In this document: positions 47,510 to 57,026 of the stretch, piece by piece
Numbering within the stretch: the first letter of the stretch is position 1
Layout: each line of letters begins with the position of its first letter
Origin: Pseudolysobacter antarcticus
GTDB lineage: Bacteria; Pseudomonadota; Gammaproteobacteria; Xanthomonadales; Rhodanobacteraceae
Reading direction: 5' to 3'
DNA length: 64,000 nt
NCBI RefSeq assembly: GCF_004168365.1
Contig: NZ_CP035704.1
Coordinates: 868,001-932,000, forward strand
Notes under the pieces: generated by a model
Databases searched by the model: none
Told to the model about the DNA's origin: nothing
What the model saw: only the letters and a program-made list of their open reading frames with translations
Position numbers and translations under genes: made by a program

Positions 47510-48493
47510 ATGAACGAACCCCTTGCTACTCTTACAGTTCGGCTACCGCTGACGTCGGCCGGACGCCGCCTCGATCAGGTGCTGGCCGAGCTGTTTCCCG
47601 ATTATTCGCGCAGCCGCCTGACCAGCTGGATCAAGAGCGGCGATGCATTGCTGGACGGCGCAGTCGTGCTGCCGCGCCATCTGGTGCGCGGCGATGAAAC
47701 CGTCACCCTGACCGTGCGCATGGTGCAGGAAGTCGAACTTGCGCCCGAACCAATCGATCTGGATATCCGCTTCGAAGACAAGGATGTCATCGTCATCAAC
47801 AAGCCAGTTGGCTTGGTGGTGCATCCGGGCGCTGGAAATTCGGCAGGAACCCTGCAGAATGCGCTGCTGCATCACGATCCGAAACTGGTCGAAGTGCCGC
47901 GCGCCGGCATCGTGCATCGTCTGGACAAAGATACTTCGGGCCTGATGGTGGTAGCGCGCAGCTTGCGTGCGCACACATCGCTGGTCGATCAGTTGCAGAC
48001 GCGCAGCATGCATCGCCAGTACGAGGCCGTAGTCAACGGCAGTCTGATAGCTGGCGGCACCGTGGATGCGCCGATCAGTCGCCATCCGCATGATCGGCTC
48101 AAGCAGTCGGTGCAGGAAGGCGGGCGCGAGGCGGTCACGCATTATCGTGTGCGCGAACGTTTCCGCGGGCATTCGTTGCTGCAACTCAATCTGGAAACCG
48201 GGCGCACGCATCAGATTCGCGTGCACATGCAACACATCCGCCATGCGCTGGTTGGCGATTCCTTGTACAGCGGAGGACTGAAGCTGCCGCGTGGTGCGAG
48301 TCCTGAATTGATCGAGATATTGCGCGGCTTCAAACGCCAGGCGCTGCACGCCGAGCGGTTGGAATTTCTGCATCCCAAGTCCGGCAAGCTCGTGAGTGTG
48401 GAAGCAGCCCGTCCGCCGGATATGGAGAGGCTCATCGCCGCGCTGCGTGCCGATACGCAAGGCGCCGATCCGCGCTGGCGCGATAGCGAATGA
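47510..48493 (+). CDS. rluD: RluD, 23S rRNA pseudouridine synthase (1911/1915/1917)
   Basis: It isomerises uridines in helix 69 of 23S rRNA. It has 327 residues with an N-terminal S4 RNA-binding domain ([26 protein letters not shown]) and a catalytic domain whose HRLDKDTSG motif contains the catalytic D139. The later motif [13 protein letters not shown] is intact. The stop overlaps pgeF by ATGA. Confidence 0.94.
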   Translation: MNEPLATLTVRLPLTSAGRRLDQVLAELFPDYSRSRLTSWIKSGDALLDGAVVLPRHLVRGDETVTLTVRMVQEVELAPEPIDLDIRFEDKDVIVINKPVGLVVHPGAGNSAGTLQNALLHHDPKLVEVPRAGIVHRLDKDTSGLMVVARSLRAHTSLVDQLQTRSMHRQYEAVVNGSLIAGGTVDAPISRHPHDRLKQSVQEGGREAVTHYRVRERFRGHSLLQLNLETGRTHQIRVHMQHIRHALVGDSLYSGGLKLPRGASPELIEILRGFKRQALHAERLEFLHPKSGKLVSVEAARPPDMERLIAALRADTQGADPRWRDSE

Positions 48494-49272
48494 CGATAAA
48501 ACCCGCGTGGCCGCCGAATCCGCAGCAATGGGTGTTGCCGGATTGGCCGGCGCCGGCTTCGGTGCGCGCGTGTGTGAGCACGCGGCTCGGGCCGGGTGTG
48601 AGCTTGGCGCCGTTCGATCGTTTTAATCTCGGTTCGCGTTGCGGTGACGTGGTAGCGCTGGTGGAGGGGAATCGTGCCGCGTTGACCGACTCGCTGAGCC
48701 TGCCTGCGCCTCCGGCTTGGTTGCATCAGGTGCATGGCACCACGGTGGTCGAAGTGGATGCCGTGTCAAGAATCACGAATGTCAAAGTCGAAGCTCAGGC
48801 TGATGCCTCGATAACGTGTCGCCGCGGCAGCGTACTGGCAATACTCACAGCAGACTGCATGCCGTTATTGATTGCCGCCGCAGATGGTTCCGAGATCGCC
48901 GCTATTCACGCTGGTTGGCGTGGGCTTTGCGACGGCATCATCGAAGCTTGTATTTTTCGCCTGAAAACGCCGTGCGAAAATTTGCTGGTATGGCTTGGCC
49001 CGGCAATCGGGCCGCGAGTGTACGAAGTGGGTGACGAAGTGCGTGCGGCTTTTGTCACACGTGATCCACAGGCTGTTGCTGCGTTTCAAGCTACATCTCC
49101 GGGCCATTGGCTGTGCGATTTGTACATGTTGGCACGACAACGTTTGGCGCAACTCGGGATCACGCGCATCTATGGCGGTGACCTGTGCACCTTGAGCGAT
49201 AGCGATCGTTTTTACTCGCATCGCCGCGATCAGATCAGCGGCCGCATGGCGAGCCTGATCTGGATCCAGTAA
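48490..49272 (+). CDS. pgeF: PgeF/YfiH, peptidoglycan editing factor (copper oxidase-fold family)
   Basis: It has 260 residues. Family motifs are [24 protein letters not shown] and [11 protein letters not shown], whose histidines and cysteine bind the metal. Members were described as laccase-like and later as purine nucleoside phosphorylases; E. coli YfiH prevents incorporation of wrong amino acids in the stem peptide. Which activity dominates here cannot be told. It is coupled to rluD by a four-base overlap, a common pairing. Confidence 0.9.
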   Translation: MTIKPAWPPNPQQWVLPDWPAPASVRACVSTRLGPGVSLAPFDRFNLGSRCGDVVALVEGNRAALTDSLSLPAPPAWLHQVHGTTVVEVDAVSRITNVKVEAQADASITCRRGSVLAILTADCMPLLIAAADGSEIAAIHAGWRGLCDGIIEACIFRLKTPCENLLVWLGPAIGPRVYEVGDEVRAAFVTRDPQAVAAFQATSPGHWLCDLYMLARQRLAQLGITRIYGGDLCTLSDSDRFYSHRRDQISGRMASLIWIQ

Positions 49273-49283
49273 GCGCTGTTGCG

Positions 49284-49313
49284 CTTGGAATGCATGCTGT
49301 CTGACCCTATCTA
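49284..49313 (+). promoter_or_regulatory. sigma-32 heat-shock promoter of clpB
   Basis: CTTGGAA (49284-49290) and CCCTATCTA (49305-49313) are separated by 14 bases. This fits the sigma-32 pattern CTTGAA-N13-15-CCCCATNT with one mismatch in each box. Transcription would start near 49320, about 43 bases before clpB. Confidence 0.7.
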
Positions 49314-49362
49314 GGCAGTCTGTGCGGCGTTGCGCCGTTTTCCATTTTTCGAGAGAAACCTT

Positions 49363-51960
49363 ATGCGCATGGATAAACTCACCTCGCGTTTACAGCAGGC
49401 TTTGGCCGATGCCCAGAGCCTCGCCATTGGGCGCGACCACAACATGATCGAACCGACCCACGTCATGCTGGCGCTGCTTGATCAACAAGGCGGCTCGACG
49501 CAACCGCTACTGGCACAGGCCGGCGTGAATGTGTCGGTACTGCGCGCGCGCTTGAGCGAGGCGCTGGATCGCTTGCCGAAAGTGCGTGGGCAGGAAGGCA
49601 ATCTGAATGTCTCGAACGATCTGAACCGGTTGCTCAATCTCACCGACAAGTTTGCCCAGCAACGCAATGATGCGTTTATCGCGAGCGAATTATTTGTGCT
49701 TGCCGCGCTTGATGACAAGGGCGAGCTCGGTCAGGCATTGAAGGCAGCCGGTGCGCAGAAATCGTCGCTGGAACAGGCGATCGAGCATCTGCGCGGCGGC
49801 GATGCGGTGCAGGATGCGAACGCCGAGGAAAATCGCCAGGCGCTGCAGAAATATTGCATCGACCTGACCGCTCAGGCCGGGTCTGGCAAGCTCGATCCGG
49901 TGATCGGGCGTGATGAAGAAATCCGCCGCACGATCCAGGTTTTACAACGTCGCACCAAGAATAATCCGGTGCTGATCGGCGAGCCCGGCGTCGGCAAAAC
50001 CGCGATCGTCGAAGGCCTCGCGCAGCGCATCGTCAATCACGAGGTGCCGGAAGGTTTGCGCAATCGGCGTGTGCTCGCGCTCGACATGGGCGCGTTGATC
50101 GCTGGCGCAAAATTTCGCGGCGAATTCGAGGAGCGACTCAAGGCCGTGCTCAGCGATTTGTCGAAGCAGGAAGGCAACGTCATCCTCTTCATCGACGAAC
50201 TGCACACGATGGTCGGTGCCGGCAAGGCCGAGGGTTCGATGGACGCCGGCAACATGCTCAAACCCGCACTCGCGCGCGGCGAGCTGCATTGCATCGGTGC
50301 GACCACGCTCGACGAATATCGCAAGTACGTCGAGAAGGACGCGGCACTCGAGCGGCGTTTCCAGAAAGTGTTTGTTGGCGAGCCGAGCGTGGAAGATACG
50401 ATCGCCATTCTGCGCGGCCTGAAAGAACGTTACGCCGTGCATCACGGTGTGGAAATTACCGATCCCGCGATTGTCGCGGCAGCCACGTTGTCGCATCGTT
50501 ACATCGCTGATCGGCAACTGCCCGACAAAGCGATCGACCTCATGGACGAGGCCGCGTCGCGCATTCGCATGGAGATCGATTCGAAACCCGAAGAGCTTGA
50601 TCGCATGGAGCGGCGCCTGATTCAGCTCAAGATCCAGCGCGAGGCGCTGAAGAAAGAAAAAGACAATGAATCGAAGCAGCGTCTGGCCGATCTCGAAACC
50701 GAAATTGCCAAACTCGACCGGCAATTTTCCGATCTCGAAGAAATCTGGAAAGGCGAGAAGGCGATCGTGCAGGGTACGACCAAAATCAAGGAGGAACTGG
50801 AAAAAGCGCGGCAGGAAATGGAAGCCGCGATGCGCACGCAGGATCTCGCGCGTTTGAGCGAAATCCAGTACGGCAAGATTCCGCAACTCGAAAAACAACT
50901 CGAAGCCGCACAAGCCGTCGAGATGAAAGGCTTCAAGCTGTTGCAGCAGAACGTCACGGCTGAGGAAATCGCCGAAGTGGTTTCGCGCTGGACCGGCATT
51001 CCGGTGTCGCGCATGCTCGAGGGCGAACGCGACAAATTGCTGCGCATGGAAAGCGAATTGCATCAGCGTGTGATTGGTCAGGACGAGGCGGTGAAAGCCG
51101 TGTCGGATGCGATCCGTCGCGCCCGCGCTGGGCTATCCGATCCGAATCGACCGAACGGTTCGTTCCTGTTTCTCGGCCCGACTGGCGTCGGCAAGACCGA
51201 GCTGTGCAAGGCGCTCGCCGAATTCCTGTTCGACAGCAATGATGCGATGGTGCGCATCGACATGAGCGAGTTCATGGAGAAACATTCCGTGAGTCGTTTG
51301 ATCGGTGCGCCGCCGGGTTATGTCGGTTACGAGGAAGGCGGTTATCTGACCGAAGCCGTGCGGCGTAGACCGTACAGCGTGATCCTGCTCGATGAAGTCG
51401 AGAAGGCGCATCACGACGTGTTCAATATCCTGCTGCAAGTGCTCGACGATGGTCGTCTCACGGATGGTCAGGGCCGCACCGTGGATTTTCGCAATACGGT
51501 GATCGTGATGACCTCGAATCTCGGCTCGCAATACATCCAGGACATGTCTGATAGTGGCCGGAGTAGCGGCAGCGAAGAGGATTACACCCAGATCAAGGCT
51601 GCCGTAATGGGTGTGGTGCAGGCGCATTTCCGGCCCGAGTTCATCAATCGCCTGGATGAAATCGTGGTGTTCCGCCCGTTGGAAAAGGCACAGATTCGCG
51701 CCATCGCGCGCATCCAGACCGACTATCTCGGCAAGCGTCTCGGCGAACGCCAGCTCAAGCTCGATCTGACCGACAACGCGCTCGATCTGCTCGCGAATAT
51801 CGGTTTCGATCCGGTGTATGGCGCGCGACCTTTGAAACGATCGATCCAGCAATTGATCGAAAATCCGCTCGCGCAGAAAATTCTGGCCGGCGAATTTGTG
51901 CCCGGAGATACGGTCAGGATCGATGCCGATGCGGGGCGCATGTTGTTCGGCAAAAACTGA
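49363..51960 (+). CDS. clpB: ClpB, protein disaggregase
   Basis: An AAA+ hexamer that rescues aggregated proteins with DnaK. It has 865 residues. The N-domain is followed by NBD1 with Walker [10 protein letters not shown], the long coiled-coil middle domain (about 400-530, rich in E, K and R) and NBD2 with GPTGVGKTE and [21 protein letters not shown]. It has no ClpP-binding loop. Start 49363 ([14 protein letters not shown]) is preceded by GAGAG; ATG 49369 is also possible. Confidence 0.96.
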   Translation: MRMDKLTSRLQQALADAQSLAIGRDHNMIEPTHVMLALLDQQGGSTQPLLAQAGVNVSVLRARLSEALDRLPKVRGQEGNLNVSNDLNRLLNLTDKFAQQRNDAFIASELFVLAALDDKGELGQALKAAGAQKSSLEQAIEHLRGGDAVQDANAEENRQALQKYCIDLTAQAGSGKLDPVIGRDEEIRRTIQVLQRRTKNNPVLIGEPGVGKTAIVEGLAQRIVNHEVPEGLRNRRVLALDMGALIAGAKFRGEFEERLKAVLSDLSKQEGNVILFIDELHTMVGAGKAEGSMDAGNMLKPALARGELHCIGATTLDEYRKYVEKDAALERRFQKVFVGEPSVEDTIAILRGLKERYAVHHGVEITDPAIVAAATLSHRYIADRQLPDKAIDLMDEAASRIRMEIDSKPEELDRMERRLIQLKIQREALKKEKDNESKQRLADLETEIAKLDRQFSDLEEIWKGEKAIVQGTTKIKEELEKARQEMEAAMRTQDLARLSEIQYGKIPQLEKQLEAAQAVEMKGFKLLQQNVTAEEIAEVVSRWTGIPVSRMLEGERDKLLRMESELHQRVIGQDEAVKAVSDAIRRARAGLSDPNRPNGSFLFLGPTGVGKTELCKALAEFLFDSNDAMVRIDMSEFMEKHSVSRLIGAPPGYVGYEEGGYLTEAVRRRPYSVILLDEVEKAHHDVFNILLQVLDDGRLTDGQGRTVDFRNTVIVMTSNLGSQYIQDMSDSGRSSGSEEDYTQIKAAVMGVVQAHFRPEFINRLDEIVVFRPLEKAQIRAIARIQTDYLGKRLGERQLKLDLTDNALDLLANIGFDPVYGARPLKRSIQQLIENPLAQKILAGEFVPGDTVRIDADAGRMLFGKN

Positions 51961-52075
51961 GCGCAGGAGCAAGTGCGCTTCCGCCGCATGCTGTAATCTT
52001 GCGGCTTGTGCGCAAACTTTTGCATCCGCCGCCGCGCAAGTGGTGATGCAACTATGGAGTTCTGGAGAATATCGA

Positions 52076-52411
52076 ATGCCGATTTACGAATACGAATGCG
52101 CAACGTGCAACCAGCGTTTCGAGCGCCTGCAGAAAATTTCCGATCCCGATCCGGGCGTTTGCCCGAATTGCGGCGCGACCAAAATCCAGAAATGCGTGAC
52201 CGCACCGTCGTTTCGCCTCGCCGGCACTGGCTGGTATGAAACCGACTTCAAGAAAGACGGCGACAAGAAACGCAACCTCGCCGAAAAAAGCGAAACCAGT
52301 TCAAGTGGCGAGAGCAAATCCGAGAGCAAGCCGGTCGAGAAAAAAGCCGATGCACCAGCCGCACCCAGCAGTGACAAACCTGCCAGCACCGTGACCAGTA
52401 CCGCGTCCTGA
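52076..52411 (+). CDS. FmdB-type zinc ribbon protein
   Basis: It has 111 residues. The N-terminal MPIYEYECATCNQRFE and the pairs C8-C11 and C29-C32 form the FmdB/CxxC regulatory zinc ribbon. The second half is low-complexity, rich in S, K, E and A, and probably disordered. GGAGA (52064-52068) serves as ribosome site. The gene commonly lies just upstream of aspS in proteobacteria; the function is not established. Confidence 0.88.
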   Translation: MPIYEYECATCNQRFERLQKISDPDPGVCPNCGATKIQKCVTAPSFRLAGTGWYETDFKKDGDKKRNLAEKSETSSSGESKSESKPVEKKADAPAAPSSDKPASTVTSTAS

Positions 52412-52512
52412 GTTCCGATAAATCTCGTACAGCGACAGTTTGGTTTGAATATGCTATCTGGTAATCGCGGGTTGCATTAAGCAATCTAAATTAAACTTGG
52501 GAGGGTAGAAAA

Positions 52513-53034
52513 ATGATCGGTAAATTATTGGCAGGATTGGTCTTGGTGGGGGCGGCGCTGTTTTCCGCACCGCAGGCGCAAGCGCAACGTGGCGGCGCGG
52601 TATTTGATTGCGCAAGCCACGGTTTTCGCTACGAAGAATGCAATATTCCGTTTCGTGGTGACGTGCGTTTGCTAGAGCAACGTTCGGGTGCGCGCTGCAT
52701 TGAAGGCGAAACCTGGGGCACACGACACGGCCGCGTCTGGGTAGACAAGGGTTGTTCCGGACGTTTTGCTCCTGATAACGGCGGTGGCGGTGGCGGCGGT
52801 GGCTGGCGACCGGGCCCGGATTGGGATCGCACGATCAGCTTCGGTTGCGGCAGCAGCCAGTACAACTACAATTTCTGTCAGGTCGATGTCGGTGGAGGCG
52901 GCGCAGTTGTGTTGCAGCGCCAGACTTCGGGTACGGCATGTATCGAAGGTCGCACTTGGGGCTGGAATCGCGCTGGCGTTTGGGTAGACAAGGGTTGTTC
53001 GGGCGAATTCACGATCCGACGCCGCTGGCGCTAA
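52513..53034 (+). CDS. secreted protein with two DUF3011 repeats
   Basis: It has 173 residues. A signal peptide (MIGKLLAGLVLVGAALFSAPQAQA) is followed by two related repeats, roughly 30-82 and 110-168. Each has the pattern F-x-C...C-x(n)-G-x-V-x-L-x-RQ/EQ-x-SG...C-I-E-G-x-x-WG...GVWVDKGCSG, separated by a glycine-rich linker (GGGGGGGW). Six cysteines recur in each half and could form disulfides in the periplasm. GGGAGGG precedes the start. DUF3011 proteins are found in xanthomonads and relatives and have no known function. Two terminators follow. Confidence 0.85.
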   Translation: MIGKLLAGLVLVGAALFSAPQAQAQRGGAVFDCASHGFRYEECNIPFRGDVRLLEQRSGARCIEGETWGTRHGRVWVDKGCSGRFAPDNGGGGGGGGWRPGPDWDRTISFGCGSSQYNYNFCQVDVGGGGAVVLQRQTSGTACIEGRTWGWNRAGVWVDKGCSGEFTIRRRWR

Positions 53035-53042
53035 TCCCGAAC

Positions 53043-53098
53043 AGCAGAATTCCGCTGCTTTTTGCACCGACGCCCGCCTTTTGGCGGGCGTTTTGTTT
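53043..53098 (+). terminator. tandem rho-independent terminators after the DUF3011 gene
   Basis: A small AGCAG/CTGCT hairpin (53043-53059) with five T residues is followed by a strong CGCCCGCC-TTTT-GGCGGGCG hairpin (53071-53090) running into TTTTGTTT. Together they isolate the gene from aspS. Confidence 0.88.
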
Positions 53099-53182
53099 GC
53101 AGTGCAGCACAAAGCCCTTTAGGATTCTGCGCCCACCCTTTGCGCCGGATACGCTGGCGCGGCTTCTTTGGAGTTTTACCGC

Positions 53183-54961
53183 ATGCGCACCCACTACTGC
53201 GGTCTCGTCGACGAGACCCTGATCGATCAAACCGTCTCGTTGTGTGGCTGGGCCGATACCCGGCGTGATCACGGCGGCGTGATCTTCATCGATCTGCGCG
53301 ATCACGAAGGTCTGGTCCAGGTAGTGGTGCAGCCCGACAACAACACCGCATTCGCCGCCGCCGAAGCGGTGCGTTATGAATTCTGTTTGCGCGTCACTGG
53401 CACTGTGCGTGCGCGCCCGTCGAGCCAGGTCAATGACAAGCTCGCCACCGGCAAGATCGAAGTCGTGGTCGACCAGATCGAAATTCTCAATGCCGCCGCG
53501 CCGCTGCCGTTCATGCTGCATGAAACACCCGGCGAGGAAACGCGTCTGCGTTATCGTTATCTCGACATCCGTCGCCCGCAAATGCAGCAGACCTTGCGTA
53601 TGCGCACGCGCCTCACGCAAACCATTCGGCGCTTTCTTGATGCGCGCGGATTTCAGGATATCGAAACTCCGATCCTGACCAAGGCCACGCCAGAGGGTGC
53701 GCGCGATTATCTGGTGCCGTCGCGTGTGCATCCGGGTGAGTTTTATGCGTTGCCGCAGTCGCCGCAGTTGTTCAAACAGTTGCTGATGATGGCTGGCATG
53801 GATCGTTATTATCAGATCGCGCGTTGTTTCCGCGATGAAGATTTGCGCTCCGATCGGCAGCCCGAATTCACCCAGCTCGATATGGAATTCGCCTTCGCCA
53901 ACGAACGCGATATCCAGGATCTGGTCGAAGACATGATCCGTCAGGTGTTCAAGGAAGTGGTGAACGTCGAGCTCGATGCCGAGTTCCCGCGCATCACTTA
54001 CGCCGAGGCGATTCGCCGTTTCGGTTCGGACAAACCCGACCTGCGCATTCCGCTCGAGCTGGTTGATGTCGCCGAGCATGTGCGGCACGTCGAGTTCAAG
54101 GTTTTTTCGGCGCCGGCCAGCGATGCGAGCGGTCGCGTCGTGGCGCTGCGTTTGCCGAAAGGAGCCGAGCTCAGTCGCAAATATATCGACGATCTCGCGC
54201 CGTACGTTGCACGTTATGGCGCGAAAGGTCTGGCGTGGATTCGCGTCGATGACCTGAGCAAAGGTCGCGAAGGTTTGACTTCGCCGATCGTGAAGTTTCT
54301 CGATGACCGCGCGGTCGAAGGCATCTTCACGGCGGTCGGTGCGCAGACTGGCGACGTGATCTTTTTCGGCGCCGGCAACTACAAAACCGTGTCGGACTAC
54401 ATGGGCGCGCTGCGGCTGAAAATCGGTAAGGACAACGGCCATATCGAAAAGAGCTGGAGTCCGCTCTGGGTGGTCGATTTCCCGATGTTCGAGTACGACG
54501 AACAATCGCGTCGTTACATGGCCCTGCATCATCCGTTTACCGCACCAAGCATCGACGATGCGGCCGATCTGCGCGCGAACGCGGCGAACGCGGTTTCGCG
54601 CGGCTACGACATGGTGCTCAACGGCAACGAGATTGGTGGTGGTTCGATCCGTATCCATCGCTCCGACGTGCAAAGCGCGGTGTTTGATCTGCTCGGAATT
54701 TCCAGCGAAGAAGCCGAAGCGAAATTCGGCTTCCTGCTCGAAGCGCTCAAGTACGGCTGCCCGCCGCATGGCGGCATCGCATTCGGCATCGATCGTATCG
54801 CGGCGCTGATGTCTGGCACCGATTCGATCCGCGATGTGATCGCGTTCCCGAAAACCGCGAGCGCGCAGTGCCTGCTGATGGCCGCACCATCGGCCGTGCC
54901 GGAAGTGCAGTTGCAGGAATTGCATGTGCGTGTGGTCAAGCCGGTCAAGGCGAATAGCTAG
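53183..54961 (+). CDS. aspS: AspS, aspartyl-tRNA synthetase
   Basis: A class II aminoacyl-tRNA synthetase with 592 residues. The N-terminal OB-fold anticodon domain contains [26 protein letters not shown]. The catalytic domain has motif 2 [18 protein letters not shown] and motif 3 [13 protein letters not shown], and the bacterial GAD insertion domain lies between. Start ATG 53183 has GGAG nine bases upstream. The gene ends 12 bases before the hydrolase gene. Confidence 0.96.
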   Translation: MRTHYCGLVDETLIDQTVSLCGWADTRRDHGGVIFIDLRDHEGLVQVVVQPDNNTAFAAAEAVRYEFCLRVTGTVRARPSSQVNDKLATGKIEVVVDQIEILNAAAPLPFMLHETPGEETRLRYRYLDIRRPQMQQTLRMRTRLTQTIRRFLDARGFQDIETPILTKATPEGARDYLVPSRVHPGEFYALPQSPQLFKQLLMMAGMDRYYQIARCFRDEDLRSDRQPEFTQLDMEFAFANERDIQDLVEDMIRQVFKEVVNVELDAEFPRITYAEAIRRFGSDKPDLRIPLELVDVAEHVRHVEFKVFSAPASDASGRVVALRLPKGAELSRKYIDDLAPYVARYGAKGLAWIRVDDLSKGREGLTSPIVKFLDDRAVEGIFTAVGAQTGDVIFFGAGNYKTVSDYMGALRLKIGKDNGHIEKSWSPLWVVDFPMFEYDEQSRRYMALHHPFTAPSIDDAADLRANAANAVSRGYDMVLNGNEIGGGSIRIHRSDVQSAVFDLLGISSEEAEAKFGFLLEALKYGCPPHGGIAFGIDRIAALMSGTDSIRDVIAFPKTASAQCLLMAAPSAVPEVQLQELHVRVVKPVKANS

Positions 54962-54972
54962 AGTTTCGGCAC

Positions 54973-55596
54973 GTGAGCGAACACATTCTGTTGCTGCACG
55001 GCTTGTGGATGCGCGGCTTCACGCTGTTGCCGCTGAAGCGTCGCCTGGCGGCGGCAGGTTATGTTGTGCACATCGGCGATTACGCCAGTGTGATGCGTGG
55101 TGTGGATGACAGCGTGATACGACTGGTCGAGCGCGCGCGGCGCTGGCGGGCGCCGCGTTTGCATCTGGTGGGGCATAGTCTGGGCGGCCTGATTGCATTG
55201 AAAATGCTGCAGCAGGCACCAGATCTGCGGTATGGAAATGTGGTTTGTCTGGGCACACCATTACGCGGCAGCGCTGCCGCACGCGGCTTGGCGAAACTTC
55301 CGGGCGGGCGCAGTTTCCTCGGCAAAAACCACAACATGCTGCAGCAAGGGTTGGCGGAATGGCAGTGTCCAACTCCGCTGGGCATGATCGCCGGTCGTGT
55401 CCCGGTCGGCATCGGTGCGTTGCTCGCGCCGATTACATTGCCACACGATGGCACCGTCAGTCTGGCGGAGACGGAATTGCCCGGCCTGAGCGACCATTGC
55501 ATCGTTTCATCCACGCATACTGGTTTGGTATTTTCGCGGCAAGTTGCAGACCAGATCATCGCCTTTCTGCAAAATGCACGTTTCAGCAACGATTGA
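54973..55596 (+). CDS. alpha/beta hydrolase, lipase-like
   Basis: It has 207 residues from GTG 54973. ILLLHGLWMRGF gives the oxyanion region and LVGHSLGG holds nucleophile S69. A candidate acid lies in LPHDGTVSLAE, with a histidine in STHTGLVFS. It looks like a small PGAP1/lipase-type esterase without a signal peptide. The substrate is unknown. It follows aspS closely and probably shares its transcript. Confidence 0.82.
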   Translation: MSEHILLLHGLWMRGFTLLPLKRRLAAAGYVVHIGDYASVMRGVDDSVIRLVERARRWRAPRLHLVGHSLGGLIALKMLQQAPDLRYGNVVCLGTPLRGSAAARGLAKLPGGRSFLGKNHNMLQQGLAEWQCPTPLGMIAGRVPVGIGALLAPITLPHDGTVSLAETELPGLSDHCIVSSTHTGLVFSRQVADQIIAFLQNARFSND

Positions 55597-55862
55597 CGGA
55601 TCTTGCGGCGATGCAGCATGCAAGCGTGTTAAGATTTCATACTTCGAGGTTGGCAGACAGTTTCATGGCCGGTCATGGTTGTAGAAAAATATCTCCTCGC
55701 GCAGAAATGCGCCCGCTGCGCCGCGCGGCGAATGCGCTGAGTAGCGGTTTGCCTACTCTGATCTCCTTGCGGAAACGCACGCCTGGTTAAGCCTGCGGTC
55801 GTGCATGCCGTGCGCGTTCGTGCGTATCGGCCGACCCGGCGTGTCCTGCGCACCGTCCTATC
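55597..55862. other. intergenic region before ruvC
   Basis: 266 bases. A 41-codon open frame (from ATG 55665) has no ribosome site and resembles nothing I know. No SOS box of the E. coli type (CTGT-N8-ACAG) is visible, and no clear promoter. Confidence 0.35.
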
Positions 55863-56384
55863 ATGACCCGCATCCTCGGCATCGACCCAGGCTCGCAACG
55901 TACCGGCATCGGCATTGTCGATGCGGATAGCGCGGGCAAATCCAGCTATGTGTTTCATACCGCGTTGAGCTTGCTCGACAACGCCACATTCTCGCTGCGG
56001 CTGAAACAGATTTTCGATCAGCTGTCCGCGATCATCGACGAATATCGTCCCGATGAAGTCGCGATCGAGCGCGTATTCATGGCACGCAATCCCGACTCCG
56101 CCTTGAAGCTCGGCCAGGCGCGCGGCGCGGCAATCTGCGCGGTGGTCAATCGCGATCTGGACATCACCGAATACGCGGCGAAGGAAATCAAGCAGGCCGT
56201 TGTCGGCACCGGTGCTGCGGATAAAACTCAGGTGCAACACATGGTATGCATGTTGCTGAATCTGACCGGCAAATTGCAGGCTGATGCGGCCGATGCACTC
56301 GCGGTTGCTCTGACCCACGCGCATACGCGCACGAGTATCCTGCGCCTCGGTATTCCGCGCACGGCATGGAGACGCAGACGATGA
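55863..56384 (+). CDS. ruvC: RuvC, Holliday junction endonuclease
   Basis: It resolves Holliday junctions after RuvAB branch migration. It has 173 residues with an RNase H-like fold: the first catalytic Asp is in [10 protein letters not shown] (residue 8), the Glu in [22 protein letters not shown], and the last acidic residues in [15 protein letters not shown]. The stop overlaps ruvA as ATGA. Confidence 0.95.
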   Translation: MTRILGIDPGSQRTGIGIVDADSAGKSSYVFHTALSLLDNATFSLRLKQIFDQLSAIIDEYRPDEVAIERVFMARNPDSALKLGQARGAAICAVVNRDLDITEYAAKEIKQAVVGTGAADKTQVQHMVCMLLNLTGKLQADAADALAVALTHAHTRTSILRLGIPRTAWRRRR

Positions 56385-56974
56385 TCGGACGCTTGCGAGG
56401 TGTATTGGTATCGAAACAGCCGCCATGGCTGGTGATCGATGTCGGTGGCGTCGGCTACGAACTTGAAGCGCCGCTATCGACGATTTTCGATCTGCCCGAA
56501 ACCGGTCGTGAAGTCACGCTTTTCACGCATTACGCGGTAAAAGAAGACACGGTCGCGTTGTACGGTTTTCTACGCGAGTCGGAACGCAGCATGTTCCGCG
56601 CCTTGCAGAAGGTCAGCGGCATCGGCGCGAAGACGTCGCTGTCGGTATTGTCGGGTGCGACCGTGGATGAATTTGCGCGGCTCGTGCACAGCGGTGATAT
56701 CGCCGCACTGACACGCATTCCGGGCATTGGCAAGAAAACTGCAGAGCGAATCGTCGTGGAGTTGCGTGATCGAGTCGAGGCGCTGGGCGCGGCAGCGCTG
56801 CCCGGCTTCGGTAATCGTGCGGTACCCGCCGATCCGGTTTCCGAGGCCACCGTGGCGCTGCAATCGCTGGGTTACAAACCGGTGGAAGTGACGCGGATGG
56901 TCAAGGCCGCTGCGGCAGAAGGTGACACGGCGGAAGCGATCATCCGCAAGGCGCTGCAGGCGGCGTTGCGTTGA
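56381..56974 (+). CDS. ruvA: RuvA, Holliday junction-binding protein
   Basis: A tetramer that binds the four-way junction and loads RuvB. It has 197 residues: an OB domain ([12 protein letters not shown]), tandem helix-hairpin-helix motifs ([18 protein letters not shown] and [22 protein letters not shown]) and the C-terminal RuvB-binding domain ([16 protein letters not shown]). The start overlaps ruvC by four bases. Its partner ruvB is not next to it; kup intervenes. Confidence 0.95.
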   Translation: MIGRLRGVLVSKQPPWLVIDVGGVGYELEAPLSTIFDLPETGREVTLFTHYAVKEDTVALYGFLRESERSMFRALQKVSGIGAKTSLSVLSGATVDEFARLVHSGDIAALTRIPGIGKKTAERIVVELRDRVEALGAAALPGFGNRAVPADPVSEATVALQSLGYKPVEVTRMVKAAAAEGDTAEAIIRKALQAALR

Positions 56975-57026
56975 ATTTTTTGCAAACTGAAACAACCCCG
57001 AATTACTTAGTGATGTTGTCATACTC

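Noticed and set aside
53009-54925. 638-codon open frame opposite aspS, and similar long antisense frames opposite ftsA (14069-15583) and kup (57003-58898)
   Set aside because: They are mirror frames caused by GC-rich codon use; the sense genes are clearly conserved and the antisense products are histidine/arginine-rich nonsense.
55665-55790. 41-codon open frame before ruvC
   Set aside because: No ribosome site and no similarity to a known small protein.
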